A DNA stretch of 14,386 nucleotides from Rickettsia typhi (lineage in GTDB: Bacteria > Pseudomonadota > Alphaproteobacteria > Rickettsiales > UBA1997), in assembly GCA_945903615.1 (NCBI GenBank), contig CAMDOL010000028.1:1-14386 (forward strand), given 5' to 3'. The position numbers and the translations under genes are program-made. Each line of letters begins with the position of its first letter. Position 1 is the stretch's first letter. The notes beneath the pieces were generated by a model that had not been told where the DNA came from, did not search any database, and saw nothing but the letters and a program-made list of their open reading frames with translations. This document shows positions 1 through 6,665 of this stretch, in pieces.

Positions 1-641
1 ATCAAGATTGGCATTTTGGTTTTTTCGTCATGAAGGAATTTTTCAAAATTATCTAGACATTCCATCAATTTTTCCGCTGGAGGTGGAACAAAAATTGCAT
101 TACCTGGTCTTGAGCCCCCTATCCAATTTTGAGAAGTTCTAAACTGCCCTGGGTTTTTATTATTGCCTTTGGAGTTATTCATTAGTTTTTCATGAGCCTC
201 GCAGATAAGCCTTAGCGATAAAGGCAGTTTTTTTAACCTATTAATAGAATAATTCATCGCTGATACATAAGAGGAAACCTCCGTTACATCATCAAAGAGA
301 TTGTTTGGCGATTGTTGATTATTTTCAAAAAAAAGAAGATCAGAAAGTGATGATTGAGTTCCTTCAATTTGCGAAGATAAAACCGCCTCTTTTCTAACAT
401 ACATATAAAGAAACAATGATGGATCGGGCAACATTATACTAATGCCATCTAATCTACCAAGTGCAGCACCTGCTTTATCAAGCAATGAGTAAATCTCTTC
501 CATTTCAATAGGAGGCTGTGGCGGTAAATTGCTCGGAATATAACTATTAAAAGACTCGCCACCAATTATAGAGCTTTTGACATATTTACCAATCCTATTC
601 TTTTTGGTAACTTTTTTAGCTGAGGAGCCTTGATTTTGCAT
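1..641 (-). CDS. Fic family protein, N-terminal part (truncated by window edge)
   Basis: The reverse strand from the ATG at 641 reads open for 213 codons to the window edge, so the C-terminal part is missing. The visible protein matches the Fic_N region plus the first part of the Fic fold: a proline-rich stretch with LPPQPPIEMEEI (residues 39-50), then RKEAVLSSQIEGTQSSL (about 83-99), then PGQFRTSQNWIGG (154-166) and VPPPAEKL (175-182). S89-S-Q-I-E93-G94 fits the inhibitory (S/T)xxxE(G/N) motif of class II Fic proteins, in which the glutamate blocks productive ATP binding. Fic enzymes usually transfer AMP from ATP to hydroxyl side chains of target proteins. The catalytic HPFxxGN loop would lie beyond position 1 and cannot be seen, so activity is unproven. 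Many relatives carry a C-terminal winged helix. The palindrome and repeats just upstream suggest self-regulation (inference). Confidence 0.88.
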   Translation of the reverse strand, partial: MQNQGSSAKKVTKKNRIGKYVKSSIIGGESFNSYIPSNLPPQPPIEMEEIYSLLDKAGAALGRLDGISIMLPDPSLFLYMYVRKEAVLSSQIEGTQSSLSDLLFFENNQQSPNNLFDDVTEVSSYVSAMNYSINRLKKLPLSLRLICEAHEKLMNNSKGNNKNPGQFRTSQNWIGGSRPGNAIFVPPPAEKLMECLDNFEKFLHDEKTKMPIL

Positions 642-743
642 GAGTTAACTCAAATAAAGAAAAGTTAATTTTGTTTTGTTTAAGAATATTTTAACTAATA
701 TAAATGAAAGTTGTAACCATTTAAATAAAGAAAAGTTAATTTT
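642..743 (-). promoter_or_regulatory. Putative control region of the Fic gene: palindrome and 21-bp direct repeat
   Basis: A perfect 10-bp palindrome GAGTTAACTC (642-651) abuts the Fic start codon. A perfect 21-bp direct repeat lies at 652-672 and 723-743, with a 71-bp period. It carries the half-site AGTTAA, and TTAACT recurs at 645-650, 691-696 and 751-756. Repeated half-sites next to a Fic gene fit an operator for a DNA-binding regulator, perhaps the Fic protein itself. No clear -35/-10 pair stands out in this A/T-rich stretch. A simple tandem duplication is the alternative. Confidence 0.4.
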
Positions 744-815
744 ATGTTACTTAACTCAAAATATGTATCACGGATGTTACTTGAATTTTTCTGATCAATT
801 TTCAATTAAAAATAG

Positions 816-983
816 AAGCAAAATGCCGCTGCTGGTGATCTTCAGATAATAAAAGATGTGGCTGAAAAATATAGCAAAACTAAAATTACTAAAAAAAATG
901 ATATTAGATTTGATGTTGATAATGCTTCACATATTGTTGATCTTTATCTAACAGATATTAATCTATTATTTGGAAAAAATTAA
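816..983 (+). pseudogene. Start-less ORF remnant, C-terminal fragment of an unknown gene
   Basis: A 55-codon reading frame runs from just after an in-frame TAG (813-815) to the TAA at 981-983. It has no ATG; the only in-frame alternative start is a GTG at 858. The peptide looks like real protein (GDLQIIKDVAEKYSKTK, then FDVDNASHIVDLYL) rather than A/T-rich noise, and it ends 19 bp before the next gene. The simplest reading is the 3' end of a decayed gene once co-transcribed with the gene at 1003. The family is not recognised. A 41-residue gene from GTG is possible but less likely. The rest of 744-1002 shows only a short direct repeat, ATGTTACTT, at 744-752 and 774-782. Confidence 0.3.
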
Positions 984-1002
984 ACTTTCATTGCAATAAA
1001 TT

Positions 1003-1800
1003 ATGGCAAATAAACTTCCTAAAAAGGCTGATCACGAACCGAATAAATATTTTGAAGGTGATGGAACTTTAACTGAGACTGAAAAACTTACTGAGCAAAA
1101 AATTACTGTGCCTCAAGAGTTTGGGGAATATGATTTGGAAGCGATATGTTCAAAATTTTTAGTGAATAAAATTTACTATAAAATGGCGAAGAAAAAACGC
1201 CGAGAAAAAGCTTTGACAATTGCGGCAAATGTGATTGTAAAAAAAGGTGCCGAGCTACAAAATAAGCTTAATCACAATGATGCTGAAATTAGCAAAAAAG
1301 CCAAACCAGATCAAAATCAAAATAAAAATTTGGCAGTTGGAATTGATAACAACAAACCCGCAGAACTGATGCCAAAGCCATTGCCTGAGAAGGCTGGCAA
1401 ATCAGATATCCCAAAAATTTCTGGCGGAACATTATCAGAAGTGATTGCTAAAATTACTGAAATGTTATCCGGAAAATCTGGAAGCGATTTAAAAAGCGGC
1501 GCTAATAATTTTGCAGCAATGATTCAAGTTTTAGCTTCCCCAGAAGTTGAAAAAAAGTTTGATGAAACTATGAAATGTTTGGCTAAAGATTCAATATTGG
1601 TTGCTGATATAAAAGATATTTTAAAAGATACAAAAGCAGCGTTAATATTTGCCGATGCCATCAATAAAAATTTTAGTGTTGATGAAAAAGCAGCGGTAAG
1701 TGCGGTATCATCCAGTGATTTGGGATTAAGAAGACAAGAAAATATTATAAGTAACACTGCTAATCAAAAACTTTTAGACGACTATCAGCGTGGCTTTTAA
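1003..1800 (+). CDS. Hypothetical hydrophilic Lys-rich protein
   Basis: The ORF encodes 265 residues with no signal peptide or membrane segment, so it is probably cytoplasmic or delivered by a leaderless route. Three parts can be seen. The N-terminal region (1-93) is charged, with a basic patch KMAKKKRREK near 60-69. A low-complexity linker rich in Asn, Gln, Lys and Pro covers about 94-135. The C-terminal region (about 140-230) is predicted helical and is followed by a polar tail ending in DDYQRGF. No known family is recognised. The start is the ATG at 1003, preceded by an A/U-rich leader without a Shine-Dalgarno sequence. The membrane-protein gene follows after 26 bp on the same strand, so the two are probably co-transcribed. 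The layout (basic patch, disordered linker, compact C-terminus) would suit an adaptor or a secreted effector, but nothing proves either. Confidence 0.75.
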   Translation: MANKLPKKADHEPNKYFEGDGTLTETEKLTEQKITVPQEFGEYDLEAICSKFLVNKIYYKMAKKKRREKALTIAANVIVKKGAELQNKLNHNDAEISKKAKPDQNQNKNLAVGIDNNKPAELMPKPLPEKAGKSDIPKISGGTLSEVIAKITEMLSGKSGSDLKSGANNFAAMIQVLASPEVEKKFDETMKCLAKDSILVADIKDILKDTKAALIFADAINKNFSVDEKAAVSAVSSSDLGLRRQENIISNTANQKLLDDYQRGF

Positions 1801-1826
1801 GCCCGTTGCAAAACAAAATATAAATA

Positions 1827-2840
1827 ATGTCTGGAAAAATAGATGATTTATTAGATCAAAAAGTTGAGGATCAAGCTCACTTTATGGAATATAAATATCC
1901 TATTTTAGAGGCCGGTAAAATTCCTAGCTCCTACTTTTTTATTTCTCAAGCCACCTCTTTTTATTGCCAAAATTTCTTCAGAACTTTTCTTTTTTGCAGT
2001 CTTTATTTTGCTATCGGATTGGCAATTTTTGCTGTTGGCTTAATATATCCTTACAGCAAAATATTTTGTTTGGCAGCAATTCTAATTCTTCTGATTATCT
2101 ATTGTTTTGTTTTGGCAAATATTGTCATTGATGAAGAAGAGGATGTCTTGTTGGTTAATAAGCAGATATGGTGCAGTTTAGTAAAAATTATATATAGTTT
2201 TTTAGTCTTCATAACAGTCTTGCTGGGTGGGGCAATATTATCTTTGGTTCCAGAATTGTTGATGCTTAATTTTTTTGGGTCATCTAGCTTGTTAAATATT
2301 GTTGGTGGAGCAATATTTGCCATTCTTTTTATAATATTTGTAGTTTGGTACGCATTATTTTTATTTGTTGTGACCGATGAAAAAGAATATGGCTTTAAAG
2401 CTTTGGTGAGAAGTAAGAAATATGTTGAAGTAAATTTTTTTGATTATTTGTGGCATCTTGCGGTTTGTTTGGCAATGATTCCAATTATTTTTACATTGGC
2501 CACATATACAATTCAAGGCGTGGTGGTAATGTGGGATGTTTTTGATAATCTTTTTAGCATCAACTACAATATGTTTGGTATCAAAAATTCATTAGCCAGC
2601 GTGTTTGACCTGAAGGATATTATTGGCTATCTGGGTATGTTTCGATCTTGGTTTATAGCAATATTTCTAGTGATTCCCTTCGCAATTATCTACTTAGGGT
2701 TTTTATATTCATCCTTAAGCTGTCAGAAGCCTCTGCATAAAGAATTCTCTGGGAGTTTATTTGACAAAATTATACTTAGAACATTTGCTACAGTTGGTGT
2801 TTTGGAGATTGCGGCATTAATTATAAAGTTGCTGCGATAA
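1827..2840 (+). CDS. Hypothetical multi-pass membrane protein
   Basis: The ORF encodes 337 residues with a cytosolic-looking N-terminus of about 50 residues and six or seven hydrophobic segments: roughly 51-75, 77-101, 119-145, 154-182, 207-235, 270-297 and perhaps 317-335. An acidic cluster, DEEEDV (102-107), follows the second segment. A short charged loop, TDEKEYGFKALVRSKKYVE (183-201), lies between the fourth and fifth segments, a pattern seen in uncharacterised membrane families with repeated helical-pair units. No transporter signature or catalytic motif is seen, so no function is assigned. It lies 26 bp downstream of the Lys-rich gene at 1003. Its last 20 bp overlap the end of hemW on the other strand, leaving no room for an intergenic terminator. 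Confidence 0.8.
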   Translation: MSGKIDDLLDQKVEDQAHFMEYKYPILEAGKIPSSYFFISQATSFYCQNFFRTFLFCSLYFAIGLAIFAVGLIYPYSKIFCLAAILILLIIYCFVLANIVIDEEEDVLLVNKQIWCSLVKIIYSFLVFITVLLGGAILSLVPELLMLNFFGSSSLLNIVGGAIFAILFIIFVVWYALFLFVVTDEKEYGFKALVRSKKYVEVNFFDYLWHLAVCLAMIPIIFTLATYTIQGVVVMWDVFDNLFSINYNMFGIKNSLASVFDLKDIIGYLGMFRSWFIAIFLVIPFAIIYLGFLYSSLSCQKPLHKEFSGSLFDKIILRTFATVGVLEIAALIIKLLR

Positions 2841-3990
2841 CTTTTTTAATCACCGAATTAGCTAAAATTAAACCTTGGCTGGTAATTTTTATGTTATTTT
2901 TATCAATCAAAATTAAATTGTTTTTCAGTAAATTCTGTAGTTTTGCTAGATCAAAAATCTCATCAATATTTTTGCTAAAATGTTTTTGAAAAACCGAATT
3001 ATCAATTCCATTTTTTAATCTAAGTCCCATCAAAATTACCTCTTCTAATAATTCTTCCTCGGAAACTTTTTCAATTTTCTGAATTGCCACATTTTTTTGT
3101 AATGCAGCTTCCAGCCAAGCGGATGGTTGGTGTAGCATTATAATTGCTGAGCGTAATTTATCGTAGTTCAAATAAACTCGGCTGTGCGCGCCAGCGCCAA
3201 TTCCCAAATAATCATCGGATTGCCAATAAGCCAAATTGTGCTTACATTCAAAGCCAGTTTTGGCATAATTAGAAATTTCATAAAGCTCTAAACCATTTTT
3301 AGAGGCGATTTGATTAGTTAATTCATATAAATCTGCCGATAAATTTTCATCTGGCAATACAAATTCTTTATTCAGATATTGTCCATAAAATTTGGTACCT
3401 TTTTCAATAGTCAATTGGTAGAGCGAAAGATGATTAGCGGATAATTCGATTGCGGTTTGCAATTCTTTTTCCCAGCCCTTCAAGGTTTGATTTGGTCGGG
3501 CATAAATTAAATCAAAAGAATAGTTATCAAAAATTTTGCTGGCGGTTTGAATGGTAGAAATTGCCTCTTGGGCAGAATGTTCGCGCCCAAGAAATTTTAA
3601 ATCAACATCGTTTAAAGCCTGAATTCCCATTGATAAACGATTAACCCCAGCTTGCTTAAAAGCCTTAAATTTTGTGGCTTCAAACGAGGTTGGGTTGGCT
3701 TCCAAAGTAATCTCGCAATTTTTATCTATTGTCCAAATTTTAGAAATTTCAGCTAAGATTTTTTCGACAAAATAAACCGGCATCAATGAAGGAGTTCCGC
3801 CACCAAAAAAAATAGTTCTAACTTGGCGATTTTTTAATTTTGGTGCAAAATATTGCAGCTCGTTTAGATATCCTTGCAAAAATTTCTCCTCATCAATTTG
3901 CTTAACAACATGTGAATTAAAATCACAATAAGGGCATTTTGATTTACAAAATGGATAATGGATGTAAATTGATAGTGGTAAGTTTTTCAT
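2821..3990 (-). CDS. hemW: HemW, radical SAM heme chaperone
   Basis: HemW binds heme and passes it to respiratory-chain proteins. It was formerly annotated as an oxygen-independent coproporphyrinogen oxidase-like protein. The radical SAM motif is C15-x3-C19-PY-C22-DF near the N-terminus (HYPFCKSKCPYCDFNSH). The residue after C22-D is Phe, whereas true HemN has a further Cys, and this favours HemW. Further family motifs are FFGGGTPS (61-68, the SAM-binding GGGTP), LEANP (96-100), GVNRLSMGIQ (115-124), DLIYARPNQT, and YEISNYAK with a downstream GIGAGAHS. The length of 389 residues is normal. The ATG at 3990 is preferred; a TTG directly before it (3993) could add one residue. The 3' end overlaps the convergent membrane-protein gene by 20 bp. 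The 5' end lies 15 bp from a divergent start at 4006. The rph/rdgB neighbours common in alphaproteobacteria are not here. Confidence 0.95.
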   Translation of the reverse strand: MKNLPLSIYIHYPFCKSKCPYCDFNSHVVKQIDEEKFLQGYLNELQYFAPKLKNRQVRTIFFGGGTPSLMPVYFVEKILAEISKIWTIDKNCEITLEANPTSFEATKFKAFKQAGVNRLSMGIQALNDVDLKFLGREHSAQEAISTIQTASKIFDNYSFDLIYARPNQTLKGWEKELQTAIELSANHLSLYQLTIEKGTKFYGQYLNKEFVLPDENLSADLYELTNQIASKNGLELYEISNYAKTGFECKHNLAYWQSDDYLGIGAGAHSRVYLNYDKLRSAIIMLHQPSAWLEAALQKNVAIQKIEKVSEEELLEEVILMGLRLKNGIDNSVFQKHFSKNIDEIFDLAKLQNLLKNNLILIDKNNIKITSQGLILANSVIKKVIAATL

Positions 3991-4005
3991 CAATTAATTT
4001 TTACT

Positions 4006-4374
4006 ATGATTATAAAATTATTACTCAAAATTTGGCCAGCATTATTACCAATTCTGATTTATTGTCTGTGGATTTTGGCGCAGAGAATTTTTAACAAGTT
4101 GTGGAATAGAAAATCGGCGCGGATTATTAACGCAACTTATCAAGAAGTAAACCCGAATCACAAAGAATCAGATCAAACAAATGATAAGATTAATGATTTT
4201 TCCTTACAAAATCATCGGTTCATTGTGGTTTTATATTTAAGTTTTTTTGTGGCAATCATTTGTTTTTTATTTTTTGCCATTCGTGTTCCGCTTATTGAGG
4301 ATGGAAAATATGTTCCGGCACATATGGAAGAAGGAAAAATTGTGCCAGGAGCAATAATTAGTCCCAGAAATTAA
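4006..4374 (+). CDS. Small two-helix membrane protein, DUF6111-like
   Basis: The 122-residue protein has two hydrophobic segments (about 4-28 and 72-93) joined by a polar loop, and a short C-terminal tail with YVPAHMEEGKIVPG (102-115). That tail resembles the YVPxxxExGxxVPG pattern I associate with DUF6111, a family of small alphaproteobacterial membrane proteins of unknown function. I recall this family from memory and rate the match as moderate. The start is the ATG at 4006, 15 bp from the divergent hemW start, so both genes must share a very compact control region. No Shine-Dalgarno sequence is seen. The gene ends 172 bp before rpsB and is separated from it by a promoter-like region, so it is unlikely to belong to the rpsB operon. 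Confidence 0.75.
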   Translation: MIIKLLLKIWPALLPILIYCLWILAQRIFNKLWNRKSARIINATYQEVNPNHKESDQTNDKINDFSLQNHRFIVVLYLSFFVAIICFLFFAIRVPLIEDGKYVPAHMEEGKIVPGAIISPRN

Positions 4375-4393
4375 GAATTGCAAAATAAGATTC

Positions 4394-4425
4394 GGGTCTC
4401 TACAATGCGAGCCCTTGTGATTTTT
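4394..4425 (+). terminator. Weak terminator candidate after the small membrane protein
   Basis: GGG-t-CTC (4394-4400) pairs with GAG-CCC (4409-4414) around an 8-nt loop. A T-rich tail (4415-4425) follows but is interrupted by GTGA. It is placed to end the gene at 4006 before the rpsB promoter. The stem is short and has a bulge, so confidence is low. Confidence 0.3.
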
Positions 4426-4443
4426 CACGCTTTGCTATATATT
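4415..4443 (+). promoter_or_regulatory. Sigma70-like promoter for the rpsB operon
   Basis: TTGTGA (4415-4420) and TATATT (4438-4443) are separated by exactly 17 bp, close to the -35/-10 consensus. A start near 4450 would give an untranslated leader of about 97 nt before rpsB. That leader contains the stem-forming sequence at 4469-4519. The A/T-rich background makes chance matches common, but position and spacing fit well. Confidence 0.5.
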
Positions 4444-4468
4444 TTAATTCTTATTTTCTAATTCTCAT

Positions 4469-4519
4469 ATATCAGCACTTATTGGTGCTAGCTTTAATTA
4501 GCTAGTTCTTCGCTGATAT
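4469..4519 (+). promoter_or_regulatory. Structured rpsB leader with alternative stems
   Basis: The leader can fold in two ways. In one, ATATCAGC (4469-4476) pairs with GCTGATAT (4512-4519). This encloses a perfect inner hairpin, CTAGCT (4488-4493) with AGCTAG (4500-4505) around a 6-nt loop. In the other, AGCAC (4474-4478) pairs with GTGCT (4485-4489); this uses bases from both outer and inner stems and so excludes parts of them. Ribosomal protein S2 is known to repress its own operon through the rpsB leader in E. coli. I infer that this is an analogous autoregulatory RNA, but it shows no recognised sequence identity to the described motif. Confidence 0.45.
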
Positions 4520-4546
4520 TTTGATCAACCAATATAACTTAATTTT

Positions 4547-5485
4547 ATGACTAAAGACAATAACATACCCGCGTTCACCATTAAACAACTCCTCGAAGCT
4601 GGTGCCCATTTTGGACACAAAACCATGCGTCGTAATCCAAAAATGTCGAAATATATTTTTGGGGACAGAAACAATCTAAGCATTATCAATCTTGAGCAAA
4701 CCGCAACCTGCCTACACACCGCTCTTAAAGCTGTAAAAGAAATTGCTAAAAATAATGGCAGAATTTTATTCATCGCCACCAAAAAGCAAGCCTTCGATGC
4801 GGTTGAAGAGGCAGCAAAAAGATGTGGTCAATATTATGTTAACAACCGTTGGTTAGGTGGAATGCTTACCAACTGGAAAACCATTTCTCAATCAATCAAA
4901 ACTTTAAAGAAAATTGAAGAACAACTCTCTGTTGACGAGCTTGGTCTTAACAAAAAAGAAAGATTATTTTTGGATCGCCAAAGAATGAAATTAGAAAATG
5001 CACTTGGTGGTATCAGAAATATGGGCGGTTATCCGGATCTAGTTTTTATCATCGATATTAACCGTGAAAATCTAGCAATTGCAGAAGCTAAAAAACTCGG
5101 TGTCCCAATCATGGCAATCCTCGATACTAATGTTAATCCAGATGGAATTGCTTTTCCAATTCCTGGAAATGATGACTCAGTTAAAGCTATCAAATTATAT
5201 TGCCGCTTAATTTCTGATGCAGCTTTGGCGGGTATCAAAGAAAATATGGCAATTGCCGGCGTTGATGTCAGCAAACTTGAGGGTGCCTCTTCTGAATCAA
5301 TTTTAGAAGCAGCTAACGCTAGAAAGCCTGAGGAAAGAAAGTCTGAATTTAAAAAAGATACCATCACTAAAAAAGCTGATAGAAGGGACAACAAAGGGGA
5401 TAACGGAAAACCTTTCAAATCAAACAGTGAAAAGAAAGATTTTAAACCGAAAGCTACAGCTCCTAAAAAACCAGCAGCAAAATAA
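4547..5485 (+). CDS. rpsB: 30S ribosomal protein S2
   Basis: S2 belongs to the small ribosomal subunit and is needed for S1 binding. The N-terminus carries the first family signature (LLEAGAHFGHKTMRRNPKMS, 15-34). The second is PDLVFIIDINRENLAIAEAK (about 163-182), followed by LGVP, ILDTNVNPDG and IPGNDDS, the usual core to about residue 230. At 312 residues the protein is much longer than E. coli S2 (about 240). The extra C-terminal part (about 246-312) is Lys/Glu-rich, low-complexity and ends KKPAAK, probably a disordered basic tail of the kind seen in several alphaproteobacterial S2 proteins. It is the first gene of the operon and tsf starts 22 bp after its stop. The start is preceded by an A/U-rich leader with no Shine-Dalgarno sequence. 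Confidence 0.98.
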   Translation: MTKDNNIPAFTIKQLLEAGAHFGHKTMRRNPKMSKYIFGDRNNLSIINLEQTATCLHTALKAVKEIAKNNGRILFIATKKQAFDAVEEAAKRCGQYYVNNRWLGGMLTNWKTISQSIKTLKKIEEQLSVDELGLNKKERLFLDRQRMKLENALGGIRNMGGYPDLVFIIDINRENLAIAEAKKLGVPIMAILDTNVNPDGIAFPIPGNDDSVKAIKLYCRLISDAALAGIKENMAIAGVDVSKLEGASSESILEAANARKPEERKSEFKKDTITKKADRRDNKGDNGKPFKSNSEKKDFKPKATAPKKPAAK

Positions 5486-5507
5486 TAACCAACACTTAAA
5501 TTAATTT

Positions 5508-6425
5508 ATGGCAGATTTAGCATTAATAAAAAAACTTCGCGAAACCACCGGATGCGGCATTGCAGATTGCAATAAAGCTTTGTCTGAAAACGGTGATGAT
5601 TTTGAAAAATCAGTTGACTGGCTTCGCAAAAAAGGTCTTTCAGCGGCAGTTAAAAAAGGTGGCAGAATTACTTCTGAAGGCATTGTTGCGGTTCAAATTC
5701 AAGGCTTAAACGCAGTAATTTTGGAAGTGAATTCTGAAACTGACTTTGTGGCACGCAATCAAAAATTCCAAGACTTTGTCAAAGCTGTTGCTTCGGTTTC
5801 TTTTGGTGTGGGTTCTGATATTGACAAGCTTAAAGCTCAAAAATATCCAAACTCCACAACCACTGTTGATGAAGAATTGAAAAATCAAATCGGAATTATT
5901 GGTGAAAATATCAATATCAGAAGAGTTGATAATGTTTCCGCTAAAAATGGTTTGGTAATCAGCTATGTTCATAACGCTGTTGCTCCCAATTTAGGAAAAA
6001 TTGCCGTTCTAGTTGCTTTAGAATCAGCTGGGGACAAAGCAAAATTGGAAGAATTTGGCCGTCAAATTGCTATGCATATTGCCGCTGCCAAACCAGATGC
6101 TTTAACTGTTGAGGCTGTTGATCCAAGCAAGCTAAATCGTGAAATCGACATTTTAAAAGAACAAGCTCGTGCTTCTGGAAAACCAGACAATATCATTGAA
6201 AAAATGATGGAAGGTAGAGTCAGAAAATATTATGAAGAAGTTGTTCTTTTGGAACAAAATTTTGTAATGGATGACAAAGTTAAAATTAAAGATCTGCTTA
6301 AAAACTTTGGTAAAGAATTGGGATTGGATGTCTCTATTTCTGGCTTCAAACTTTTTATTCTTGGTGAGGGTATCGAAAAAAAAGAAACTGATTTTGCTGC
6401 TGAAGTCGCTTCAATGGCAAAATAA
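5508..6425 (+). CDS. tsf: Translation elongation factor Ts
   Basis: EF-Ts removes GDP from EF-Tu so that it can reload with GTP. The N-terminal domain has the first signature LRETTGCGIADCNKAL (10-25). The second, EVNSETDFVARN (73-84), contains the TDFV segment that inserts into EF-Tu. Later come the paired core subdomains (for example HIAAAKP) and a C-terminal module. At 305 residues it is slightly longer than E. coli EF-Ts (283). Pairing of tsf with rpsB is standard, since their products act in translation. The TAA stop (6423-6425) forms the first three bases of a row of TAAGTTG-type heptamers, so the repeat array begins exactly at the gene end. Confidence 0.98.
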   Translation: MADLALIKKLRETTGCGIADCNKALSENGDDFEKSVDWLRKKGLSAAVKKGGRITSEGIVAVQIQGLNAVILEVNSETDFVARNQKFQDFVKAVASVSFGVGSDIDKLKAQKYPNSTTTVDEELKNQIGIIGENINIRRVDNVSAKNGLVISYVHNAVAPNLGKIAVLVALESAGDKAKLEEFGRQIAMHIAAAKPDALTVEAVDPSKLNREIDILKEQARASGKPDNIIEKMMEGRVRKYYEEVVLLEQNFVMDDKVKIKDLLKNFGKELGLDVSISGFKLFILGEGIEKKETDFAAEVASMAK

Positions 6426-6457
6426 GTTGTAAGTTGTAAGTGATGGGTGATAAGTAG
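6423..6457 (+). repeat. Degenerate tandem heptamers starting in the tsf stop codon
   Basis: Five units of seven bases follow one another: TAAGTTG, TAAGTTG, TAAGTGA, TGGGTGA, TAAGTAG. The first TAA is the tsf stop. Related sequence in opposite orientation (CTTACAACTA twice, 6635-6644 and 6648-6657) lies on the far side of the palindrome at 6469-6632, so the heptamers bracket it. Confidence 0.65.
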
Positions 6458-6468
6458 TACAAAAACAC

Positions 6469-6632
6469 TTAGACATTTTTAGCTAATTAATTTTGTTTCA
6501 GATTTTGGCATATTTTTAGTAATTTTTTCTTAAACTTTTGTGGAATATTGCAAATATTTTAAAAAAATTTAAGAAAAAAAAGCAAAAATAGGGCGAAATA
6601 TAAGATAAAATTAATTAGCTAACAGTGTCTAA
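6469..6632. mobile_element. 164-bp imperfect palindromic element between tsf and pyrH
   Basis: The outer arms are 26 bp long (6469-6494 and 6607-6632) and match at 24 positions; they begin TTAGACA and share the 14-mer AGCTAATTAATTTT. A second pair of arms, A/T-rich and less perfect (6502-6534 with 6568-6599), continues the symmetry inward to a centre near 6551. No reading frame of note lies inside. Terminal inverted repeats, small size and lack of coding capacity fit a MITE-like or Rickettsia-palindromic-element-like insertion. I see no clear target-site duplication because heptamer repeats flank it. In RNA it would form one long hairpin within the operon transcript. Confidence 0.6.
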
Positions 6633-6634
6633 AA

Positions 6635-6657
6635 CTTACAACTATTACTTACAACTA
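6635..6657 (-). repeat. CTTACAACTA direct pair, inverted relative to the heptamers
   Basis: CTTACAACTA occurs at 6635-6644 and 6648-6657, a 13-bp period. On the opposite strand it reads TAGTTGTAAG, which matches the heptamer row at 6423-6440. The same 10-mer reappears in the frr-uppS element at 7973-7982. It ends 8 bp before the pyrH start. Confidence 0.5.
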
Positions 6658-6665
6658 TAAATATC

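Noticed and set aside
780..812. TGATCA-centred near-palindrome
   Set aside because: The arms are short and A/T-only outside the centre, as expected by chance in this composition.
4375..4546. tRNA gene upstream of rpsB, suggested by nearby stems
   Set aside because: No acceptor-stem complementarity, no GGTTCGAATC-type T-arm and no suitable anticodon arm can be assembled.
4525..4782. 85-codon minus-strand frame within rpsB
   Set aside because: It lies opposite a clear ribosomal protein gene and has no family features.
5029..5418. 129-codon minus-strand frame within rpsB
   Set aside because: It is the antisense shadow of rpsB; its Ser/Leu-rich content is what reverse translation of Lys/Glu codons gives.
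6423..6457. Possible CRISPR-like array from the short repeats after tsf
   Set aside because: The units are seven bases, directly abutting and degenerate, with no spacers and no cas genes.
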